From assembly GCA_001632425.1 (NCBI GenBank), contig KV425580.1, forward strand, positions 56,932-120,931: a stretch of DNA of 64,000 nucleotides. Reading direction: 5' to 3'. The notes below the pieces were generated by a model. It made no database searches. It was not told the origin of the DNA and was given only the letters and a program-made list of their open reading frames with translations. This document shows, piece by piece, positions 55,461 through 64,000 of the stretch. The translations under genes and the position numbers were made by a program. How positions within the stretch are numbered: position 1 is the stretch's first letter; every line of letters starts with the position of its first letter. The stretch is from Neolentinus lepideus HHB14362 ss-1. Lineage: Eukaryota > Basidiomycota > Agaricomycetes > Gloeophyllales > Gloeophyllaceae.

Positions 55461-58076
55461 ATGGTCGCGGTCACTAGCGGAATCGTCCTAGCTGCTCTAC
55501 TCGCGAACGCAGCGGCGTCGCATGTTCTAGAGAGGGCTTCTACCCCGGCTAGCCTGGTACCGACGTCTGGGCAGCATGGTGCAGTCGCGACGGAGGTGGG
55601 ACAGTGCTCGGAAGTCGGGGTGCATATCATGGAGCAGGGCGGAAATGCGGCAGACGCAGTATGTAGTTGATTCAGAATTTCTGCAGGAGACTATACCAAC
55701 CCGTATGTGCTTACGCGCAGGCCATTGCTAGCTCCTTATGCGTCGGCGTCATTTCTGCGTACCACTCTGGTATTGGTGGAGGCGGATTCATGCTGTACGT
55801 GCACTCCAGTATTTCACAGCGCTGCTACAGCTTTGCCATCGTATCCTCACCTAGGGTCCGCTTCAACACGAATGGTGGACACGACTATGAGATGGTCAGT
55901 ACATAATGCCATGCACCGAATGTACTCAATTCGAAATATATTCCTCTCAAGATCGACTTCCGAGAAACCATGCCTGCCGCCGGTAACGAGACCATGTACC
56001 TCACGGCCACCAGCCCTACCGCATCGACGGTAGGGGGACTTGCAGTCGGCGTGCCAGGAGAGCTCCGTGGATGGGAGTCCCTTCACCAGAGACATGGTAA
56101 GCTCCCGTGGGAGACGCTGTTCCAGCCTGCGATCAATGTTGCAAGGAATGGATTCCCTGTCAATGTCGATTTGGCTAATGCTTTATCCAGTAAGTAGAGT
56201 ATAACAATGTTCGAGACTGATTTTAATGTTGGGTTGCCGTGCCGCAGGCTCCTACAAGTTTTTAACGCAAGATCCGCTCTGGGCTGAGGTGTATGCGCCT
56301 AATGGTACTCTACTAGGACTCGGTGATACTGTTTATCGCAAGGTGAGCTGATCCGACGTTGTGACCACATGATCATACTAATTCAGTGCAACACAGAGAT
56401 ATGCGAATACCCTCGAGAAGTATGACAGCATGTTCTCCGTGTATCCAATTATCTCAGACGCCAAATCTTATATAGGATCTCCATCTATGGTGCACACTAC
56501 TTCTACAAGGGTGAGATGGCCATCAACACTGCCGAAGCTGCCTATGCTCGCGGAGGCATCCTGACCACCGCCGACCTCGCCAACTACACTGCCGTCATCC
56601 GCAAGCCCTCCAACATCAGTAAGCCTTTCTCGTACTTTCTTATTCCCTGCCCTCCTGACGTCTCCCCTCACATTCCCTCCCAAACAGCCTACCGCAACCA
56701 TCGGATCTTCTCCACCATTGCGCCCTCCTCCGGCTCGGTCGTGCTCTCTGCGCTGAAGATCTTCGAGGGCTATCCCGGAAACGCGCTGCCCTCAGACCCT
56801 GCCATTAACTTGACGACGCATAGGCTCATTGAGGCGACAAAGTTCGCTTACGGTCAGAGGTGCACATATGCGATAATTTTTGACCTGGGTCCTGCAGCGT
56901 CTGACAAGGGAATTCCAGGACGAACTTTGGTGACCCGGCGTTCACCGCGAATGTCTCCACTCTGGAACAGTAAGCAGTATATTCCTGCTTAGCCGAGTCA
57001 CGACTCTGAGCTTATGTGGTAGGGAGTTCCTCACCGAAGCTTCAGCTGAGGCGGTCCGCGCGAAAATCAGCAGCAACCAGACATTCGACGCGCTCTACGT
57101 TCGTATGCGCCTCCTGTCACATTGCGAATTTGCTTGACGATGAGGTGTCTTTCAGTACAACGTCAACAACTATCTTGTGCTGAACGACTCTGGCACGTCC
57201 CATGTCGCGGCAGTCGACCATACGGGCATGGCCGTTTCCTTGACTACTAGTAGGTGTCGTGACTTTGAGCTGCGAGAGGTGTTGGGCTTACGTTGTTGCA
57301 GCTGTCAATCTGTACTGGGGAAGCCAGGTCATGACCACAGATGGAATTATTCTGAACGGTTCGTAGCTAATCTATACAACGTCAATCCTTGTCCTAAGTG
57401 CTGATGATGGTGTCTCAGATGAGATGGACGACTTCTCTAGTAAGCCTTCGCTGCGAGCTTCGTTTCATTTCTCTTGGCTTGACGATTGTTTCCCACGCAG
57501 GCCCTGGTCAAACCAACTCCTTCGGCTTCGCCGCCTCCCCCGCCAACTACATCAGCCCCGGCAAGCGACCTCAATCTTCCATCGCTTCGTCCATCGCCGA
57601 GGACCTCACGACAGGCGAGATCTCGATCGCCACCGGTTCCGCGGGAGGCTCGCGCATCATCACCGCGACGCTGCAAAACTTACATTGGTATTTGGACGTC
57701 GGGTTCTCGCCTTCGGATGCAGTCCATCAGGCGAGATGGCATGACCAGCTGACGGACGTCACGTATTTCGAGATCGCGGCGCCGCAGCTGGGTATGGCAG
57801 GATTCGATAACCGGACTGTCAATTACTTGGCTGGACTTGGGTGTAAGTGAACATTATGTAGAAGTGGGTGTGTGTTGTTGATATCTTGTTTCATGCAGAT
57901 AACATTACATACGAGGATGAGAGCGGTAGCACTGGCCACAGTAAGTCGCCATCTCACATGAAGACTTGATCGATTCGATGCTGACTATCTTGGTAGTCAT
58001 CGGACGCGCCGCAAATGGGACGCTTACTGCTGCAAGTGACCCGAGAAAAGCTGCCGGTCATGGTGCAGCATATTAG
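55461..58076 (+). CDS. Gamma-glutamyltransferase
   Basis: Sixteen exons: 55461-55658, 55721-55794, 55855-55894, 55952-56189, 56248-56342, 56397-56419, 56476-56618, 56688-56859, 56919-56969, 57023-57098, 57156-57249, 57302-57358, 57419-57439, 57501-57842, 57899-57940, 57997-58076. Sum 1746 bases, 581 residues. A signal peptide or anchor (VAVTSGIVLAALLANAAA) is followed by the large subunit (SGIGGGGFMLVRF, DFRETMPAA, VGVPGELRGWESLH). The small subunit starts at the catalytic Thr of GTSHVAAVD and has NDEMDDFSSPGQTNSFG and ATGSAGGSRIITA. The enzyme matures by self-cleavage and removes gamma-glutamyl groups from glutathione. Four exons are 51 bases or shorter; the start is the ATG at 55,461. Confidence 0.94.
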
Positions 58077-58838
58077 ATTATTCAGTCGACAGTATAATAC
58101 TTAGAACATTACATTGCATCAGGTCTGCCAGACAGTAATATTGCTACTGATGTCGACGGCCGGCCTATTTAATCGCATGATTGCTGTGTTGACAGTTGGA
58201 CTGCCGAGGATGTTCAGTTCGTCGTGTCGGGCGAAGATTTCTCCTGAATGGAGAATATAGTTTGGGCAGTGCAGTCCAAGGTATCAAGATATCACTGCGG
58301 TGTGGATTTTCAGGGGGTGAGTCGTTTTGGGTTCATCGCATTCGATTGCCGAGACTATTTTGATTGACCAATGTGTGTACTTGTCCCTAAGGTGATATAG
58401 CCATATCACGCCCTTTGATCCGGATGTCCAACGAAGTATGTACATGCACCTCTGGGCGTGGACCGATGTTGTCAGTCAATGGTTATGCGCTGTTTTCACG
58501 TCCACTTTTCATTTCGGCCTCCATGCAAACTGGACCATCGCTTTCAATCCTAGATGTTGGATGTTCCGGCTGGCCTGGTGCCATCTTGTGCTTTAGTTCC
58601 TTGACCACGTCGCTCTGGGCGTCTATGGACGGGACTGGCACTACGGAAGTCCCGGCACGCTGATAGACCCTTTGATTTCGCTCCAGCGTCGACGCGACAT
58701 TGGACTCACCTATTAATCTCAGTACTTTAGTACTTGATTGGACCGGACAAACCCCCAACAGGTGGGTCTAACTCCGATGCGTATTTCTTATAATCTTAGT
58801 AGAACTGTGAAATCATGAGGTCCTAATCGCGACGCCTG
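58077..58838. other. Intergenic stretch, nothing recognised
   Basis: CpG-normal DNA without a plausible gene. A short CGTA tandem run lies at about 58,858-58,874, just beyond. Confidence 0.4.
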
Positions 58839-58841
58839 TCA

Positions 58842-61059
58842 ACAAAAGTACTTCAATCGTACGTACGTACGTACTGGAGTAAACGTTAATGGGCAGTCCT
58901 TTCCACTGAAGAACCTTTGGACGTACTGGGGCATAACCCATATTCCGACCCTGTCGCCAGGCTGCAAGCTCTTCGTGAGCTCGTGTTCATCGTCGAGTGT
59001 CACAGCCTGGGTCTGCCATAAAGGGTGTACGTAGGAGTGCGTAGGCCAACTTCCATAGCTCTCACCATTGTCCTGTATTATGCTGGCGTAGCACATACGC
59101 TAAGGCAGTGGTTGCGATCGGACGGAAAAGGCATGTGTGCGTCTGCATTCCACCCGCACGATCATGCCTTTGGCGCCTGCAGAAGGCACGGGACAAGTCA
59201 AAACGTACAGAAATGGTTTCCCGAGGACCTTCGTGTGGTGAGCAGTTCGAATTCGGACCTAGTAGGCGCTGTTGATAACATTGTCCAATGAGTCGACGTC
59301 AGGATAGTGGCCAATGTCATCATGATCATGGTTGAGGTTTCCACTCAGCAAGCCCATGCTGGTGTAAACTCCTCATCGCCCAGCAGGTAGTACTCTGATG
59401 AGGAATATGCAGTGAAGACCCGGAGCAAGACCGCAGCAGTACGGAATGCAACATTCTCGCCGGGTAGGCCGGTTCCTCTGCTGCTAATGACTTGCCAAAG
59501 TTGTTGCAGCTCCTTTTGTACTTCCGGAGAAAGATCCGTTGCACAGAGAAGGCCCAGCATGGTATTGACCCAGTTTAAGAAGCGTGCCAATAGAACAGGC
59601 GCAATGGAATCCGACTTGGAATATGCCAACTGCCTGTAAATTCTCCAAATGTGAGCAGCTCAACAGAGGTCTTTGTACAGGACCCTCGTACTTCAAGTGG
59701 AATCCACAAGACGTCCCAGACCTCGTTGGAATGGCTCAGCCAATCATAGTTACCGCATAGCTTCCGAATGAGCCAGGAGTGTCCACGAGAGACAGTACTG
59801 GATATCGAGTCGAGAGAAGCGCAATCAAAGGAAAATAGAACCAACTCCTGCGTAAAGGGCTCTAGCAAGCGGCTTTTATTTTGAGAAACATGTCGCATAG
59901 ATGCTATGACACAGAACGTTAGGAACGACCGTGTATAATCCGGTCTAGCGTATGCGACCCAGGTCAGCAATTTCTGTCAAAAAGTGCATTGGTAGGCTCA
60001 CGGGCTCAAACGTAGGTGATTGATGAGAGGACTGCAAAGATTTTGAAAACGGATGTAGGACATGTTACCAGTTATTGTTGTTCGAAGGAGATCATTCAGG
60101 TACTCGGCCTTGTCAGAGAGCTCCGCCAATGGCTTCAATAAAGATATCTGCCTGTGCAAGATACGCTAGGGCTTGTACCCTGTCGGAGTCATCGAGACAC
60201 CTTTGGAGAGCAGCCTTCAGCGCCTCTTTGAGACCAAGATTGAGGAAGATAGGAAGCTTTGCGTGCAGAATGCAGATGAACGCAGTGATGAACGTGACAG
60301 CCAGACAATTAACGTCCAGGTTATTCTGCCTGCATAACAAGGGTTGTAAATATATCATATCTATCATGACAGTTGAAGGACCAACCGGAGAAACGCGATC
60401 AGTTTGTCGCATGTGACGACCTGACATGCGTGATGCAACGCCCGGAAATATGCGTCTTCGCACTCCTCACAGAAAAAGACGCTTGTCTCTCCGAACATCC
60501 CGGCCAAAACGTCTTCGGGGTGGAATTCGCGTGGTCGAGGCCTCTTCCTGCATCGACAACGCAGGAAATCCATCCAGAAATCGCGCTGTGAAAGCCGTTG
60601 GGCCTCTGCCGATACGTTCAGCTGAACTGTTGATCACTTGTTCCACGCGCTTCCCTGTGCTACCCAGAAAATCATCCAGGGTACGGTCCAGTCCTGTGTT
60701 ATCAGAGGTCGTGGTTTTGCTGTGGTCCACCAAAGAGAATAGCCCTCGACTGGCGAGCCGCCTGATGATGTCGGTGCCATGCAAGCTGAGGCTGGCAGGC
60801 ACGAGACTTCGAGGGTGACCGGCGTCGACGTGAGATCGCGTTGTCCAGCTGAAAAGTGAAGTCGACGCGACGGATCTTCGCCGGAGCAGACGTTGTCGCT
60901 CGTTGGCCGGATGTATGGTAGATGCCCCGGCCTGCAGTTCATCCGTGAGCGTTCATGAGGAAAATCACCCACGCGAGTATCGAGACTACCTGAGCTCGCG
61001 CCATCCAGATCATCTGCCTGTCTGTAACGGTCTTCAAGGCTGAGACGTGGATTTTGCAT
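58842..61059 (-). CDS. Unrecognised multi-exon gene
   Basis: Successive minus-strand frames look like exons of one protein. From 5' to 3': an Arg/Ser-rich start near 61,059; GRGPTAFTARFLDGFPAL (60.6 kb); PEDVLAGMFGETSVFFCEECEDAYFRALHHACQ-type Cys-rich sequence in two parts (60.4-60.55 kb); LGLKEALKAALQRCLDDSD (60.2 kb); WLSHSNEVWDVLWIPLEV (59.7 kb); LARFLNWVNTMLGLLCATD (59.5 kb); and YGSWPTHSYVHPLWQTQAV with LQPGDRVGIWVMPQY (58.9-59.1 kb). I recall similar closing segments in agaricomycete proteins of unknown function but can name no domain. The exon joins are not worked out, and one stop-containing stretch (59.1-59.3 kb) may be intron or damage. Confidence 0.45.
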
Positions 61060-61518
61060 CAGGAATTGAGTGGAGGGATGGTGACAGTATTCTTCATAGC
61101 CTGGATAGGGAGGAGGTGCTGGGGAGACCGCTGCTATGATCGCAGCGCTGCTACCTCACAATGGTCTAACAGTGCCACAGCTCGTGTTGACCGACAAGCG
61201 TATCACCCATCATTCACGTCTATATATATAGCTGGATAGCGTGAACTTAGGGACACGGTAAGATTCTCAGGTCCTGCTCACCTTGGGCGGAGCGACGCGC
61301 ATGCTGGACACCGCTGAGCGCGGAATCCAGTCTCTTCGGCTGGGTGAATTCAGGCTCGGGTGCATTCCTCGTTCCGCCAAAACTGTTCAGAAACGTTTCA
61401 GCCTGAGGACCCGGAGACAAGAGCCATCTCCGTTAGCAGCAGTTCGTCGAAGGCGCCATTCTGATACCACTGACCCATATCACACCCTTTAACTTAGACT
61501 TGATATCACGTCTTCTAA
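61060..61518. other. Spacer between divergent genes
   Basis: CpG-normal, no gene. A TATATATATAG run at about 61,220 may be a core promoter element of the leftward gene. Confidence 0.35.
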
Positions 61519-62405
61519 ATGACCGGACATTCGATGGACAACCACCCACCTGAATCGTTCTCGTCCGTCAAAGCCATCCTTTTCGACGTGTTCGGGACGG
61601 TGGTGGACTGGGAAAGCGGTATTACCCGCCAGCTGCAGAAGCACGCCGAGTCCAGAGATGCCCGCCTGAGCCGAGTGGACTGGCTCACCTTTGCCCGCGA
61701 CTGGCGCAAGGGCTTCTGGGCTGCCGCCGCGACCTTTCCTCGCAACCAAGACATTGAAGATTTCAACATCGACGACGTCCACAGACGATGCCTGGAAGAG
61801 CTCATCCCAAAGTACGCCCTCGAAGACGTGTGGACAGAAGCTGACATCCACGAAATTACCCAATTCTGGCATTATCTCAAAGGTAGCGTTCGAACGTCGA
61901 TATCAGCATTGCATATTGCGTTTCACACTATACTGACTGCACACCAGGGTGGCCCGACTCCTCCCCGGCCCTCCACCGACTGAGGGAACACTACATCATG
62001 AGCCCATGCGCCAACGGGACCCTGCGCCTGCTCATCGACATGGTACGCGACCTCCCTGCACTACGTCTGAAAGCACTCACCCTCTCCACTGTGCAGGCCA
62101 TCCACGCGGACCTCCCCTGGCACGCGATCTTCACCTCCGACGTGGTGCACGCCTTCAAGCCCGCGCCGCGCTTCTACCTCCGCGCCGCGCGCCTCCTCCG
62201 CCTGCAGCCGCGCGAGATCCTCATGGTCGCCGCGCACGCCTACGACCTCGCCGCCGCCCGCGCGCTCGGGTTCCGGACGTGCTACGTGCGGCGCGGTACG
62301 GAGGACGGGGGCGGGGGGGGTGTCGTGGTGGGACAGGGCGGCGTCGAGTGGCTAGTGGACGGCATCGATGAGATTGCAGACGGGCTGAGCGGCGCGCGTG
62401 GATGA
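61519..62405 (+). CDS. HAD-superfamily (S)-2-haloacid dehalogenase-like hydrolase
   Basis: Three exons, 61519-61882, 61948-62042 and 62097-62405, 768 bases, 255 residues. Motif I is ILFDVFGTVVDWE with the nucleophile Asp. Then come the cap helices (WLTFARDWRKGFW) and WPDSSPALHRLREHY. Motif II/III is FTSDVVHAFKPAP with the conserved Lys. Motif IV is MVAAHAYDLAAARALGF. This is the type II haloacid dehalogenase family; the true substrate in fungi is often unknown. An ATG at 61,534 is an alternative start. The last exon is markedly more GC- and CpG-rich than the first and has a run of Gly codons (DGGGGGVVV). Confidence 0.92.
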
Positions 62406-62730
62406 GTTTGTCAATCAAGATCAAGTCTGCAGTTCGAAGATGGCATTGTGGATAGTATGTAGTATGATACGCGCATCCTCGTATATACCACGGACGCATC
62501 TACCAAACGCGAGAAAGACAACATCTATAGTGCAATGCAGTGCATGTAGGACGATACGACCTCCCTCCCTCGGAAAAAGCACTCACCCCTCCCTCCACGA
62601 CCATCAAGGGTGTACCATCTTTCTACCTCCCTCTCGCGGTTGGGACGAGTACGGGGAGGCGAAGGTGGCTGGTAGTCGCGTATATTCACTTCCCATGTAA
62701 ACCGGCGTAAACCGGATCGCTCCCGGAATG
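62406..62730. other. 3' flank of the HAD gene
   Basis: No further gene. The sequence turns repetitive from 62,731 onward. Confidence 0.4.
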
Positions 62731-63005
62731 CCTTTAGGATAGACGATAGCGAGTGTCTTTAGGAAAGACGACGACGATAGCGAGTGCCATTAGGAGAGAC
62801 GAAAACGATAGCGAGTGCCTTTAGGAAGACGACGACGATAGCGAATGCCATTAGGAGAGACGAAGACGATAGCAGATGCCTTTAGAAAGACGATAGCGAG
62901 TGCCTCTAGAAAGACGCAGACGATAGCGAATGCCTTTGGAAAGACGACGATAGCGAGTGCCATTAGGAGAGACGACGACGATAGCGAATGCCTTTTGGAA
63001 AGACT
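62731..63005. repeat. Minisatellite of about 30 bases, nine units
   Basis: Units such as CCTTTAGGAAGACGACGACG then ATAGCGAATG alternate with CATTAGGAGAGACGAAGACG. Unit length varies from 24 to 32 bases through changes in the number of GACGAC steps. Two alternating unit types (CTTTAG and CATTAGG starts) suggest an earlier 60-base unit. Confidence 0.85.
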
Positions 63006-63180
63006 GGCTCGAATTCCATGTATACGCAAGGACTGTACATCCAGATTACGTCCCTCCCGACGCTCGATTTCGTCCCCTCCAATTGCCAACACGATCAATA
63101 TTTATACATGTCACACCCAGGAGATTTCGGCGGAGGAGATGAACTGGTTGGCCGACGAGATTATTGTCCTGGACTCCCGA

Positions 63181-63277
63181 ACGCACCGATAGTGTTATCC
63201 AGGAGCGCACCGTTAGTGGTATCCCGAACGCACCGTTAGTGGTATCCAGGAACGCACCGTTAGTGTTATCCAGGACC
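63181..63277. repeat. Minisatellite of about 24 bases, four units
   Basis: Units ACGCACCGTTAGTGTTATCC and AGGA in between, with GTGG or GTGT variants. The array is short and clean. Confidence 0.8.
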
Positions 63278-63389
63278 GCGCTCCTCGACATACCTGCCCC
63301 GCCCCTCGCAAACCCGCACCATCCCCGCCCCCGTCATACCGCAGTGAACACCTACCGATGCCAGCCTGCCAAGCCCCGCCCACGAACGT

Positions 63390-63480
63390 CGTTTAAGTTC
63401 TATCAGTATTCCTCGGAGTCATTTACGCTCTATCAGTATTCCTCGGAGTCGTTTAAGCTCTATCAATACATCCTCGGAGA
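63390..63480. repeat. Minisatellite of about 30 bases, three units
   Basis: Units CTATCAGTATTCCTCGGAGT plus a spacer CGTTTAAGCT repeat three times, the last with a small change (CAATACATCCTCGG). A 23-base doublet (GAGAGTTCTGTAGTCCGTGA) follows at 63,511-63,558. Confidence 0.8.
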
Positions 63481-63559
63481 ACGTGCATCGTGAAAGGGGG
63501 CGGGCGTAAAGGAGAGTTCTGTAGTCCGTGAAAGGAGAGTTCTGTAATCCGTGAGATGG

Positions 63560-64000
63560 ACGTTAACGTCGGACCGGAGCGAGACGAGGACCCGGGGAAT
63601 GGCAGCTTCACGTGATCTAATTACAGGCATTACCACCATCACTCCTTTACACATTTCTGTTTGCAGCTTTCTGCCAGCTGTACAGCATGGATAGGCTACA
63701 ATAACATTCGATACTATACTATAGGGTCTGGAAACCATATTCCAGCATACTTTGCACTCGGTAGGTATGCTCTGAGTTGAGATACCCAATCTGAGACATT
63801 GGGCTCCGGGACCCCGGACCCGGCGCACTCCTTTACACACCGCAAATTTTGCCATAGCGCAAGCTCTACTTTACTGATGTACTATATTTTTGACAGTATT
63901 AAAGCTCTATAGTATATAAACATTTTGAGATACTAAGGACCGAAAAAGACTGAGATTTGAGTGAGTGAGCTCGGGGACATGTTTGAGTGTGTAAAGGACC
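63560..64000. other. Window end, nothing certain
   Basis: No protein-like frame. The string TGTGTAAAGGA(G/C) or its complement occurs at 63,642, 63,831 and 63,988. This might mark the ends of small inverted-repeat elements, but I cannot define boundaries. Confidence 0.35.

Noticed and set aside
62731..63480. Possible CRISPR array in the short tandem repeats
   Set aside because: The units are directly adjacent with degenerate copies and no unique spacers, and the genome is eukaryotic.

Overview
The window looks like nuclear DNA of an agaricomycete (mushroom-forming) basidiomycete. Genes are dense and split by many introns of about 50-60 bases with GT..AG ends. Protein families typical of that group are present: cerato-platanins, DUF7330 proteins, F-box proteins and fungal eEF3. 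I cannot fix the order or species from sequence alone.

Positions 1 to about 14,600 form a transposon-rich island. CpG is very scarce there and TpG/CpA abundant. It holds a Ty1/copia element that has lost its reverse transcriptase, two TA-flanked inverted-repeat elements nested in a broken 2-oxoglutarate dioxygenase gene, further transposon scraps, and a CpG-decayed copy of a cerato-platanin/DUF7330 gene pair. Two smaller CpG-poor patches, a helicase relic at 24.8-26.1 kb and an unknown stretch at 54.2-54.9 kb, lie within otherwise CpG-rich DNA.

From 15 to 21.8 kb there are three more cerato-platanin genes, two of them in a tandem duplication of about 2.1-2.2 kb. The third converges on a DUF7330 gene, and this pair is the CpG-rich partner of the decayed copy at 6.4-7.9 kb. 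From 22.8 to 30.3 kb lie three more DUF7330 copies, at least two of them broken, a small pogo-like MITE, the helicase relic and an F-box gene whose 3' end was caught up in a tandem duplication. A dioxygenase pseudogene sits at 31.4-32.6 kb.

From 34 to 62 kb the window is mostly conserved housekeeping sequence: an ABCG transporter with an EGF-like N-terminus, a degraded F-box gene, V-ATPase subunit a, translation elongation factor 3, an M50B-like membrane peptidase, splicing factor CWC22, a LACTB2-like metallo-beta-lactamase, gamma-glutamyltransferase, an unrecognised multi-exon gene and a HAD-family dehalogenase. I rebuilt the exons of the ABCG transporter, V-ATPase subunit a, eEF3, the M50B peptidase, CWC22, the LACTB2-like gene, gamma-glutamyltransferase, the HAD gene and the intact F-box gene. 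In each model the summed exon length is a multiple of three and the protein is close to the family's usual size. The last 1.3 kb carries several minisatellites.

The most interesting signal is epigenetic. Duplicates inside the island have lost CpG as TpG or CpA, while their copies outside keep it. This is what long-term cytosine methylation and deamination would leave behind.
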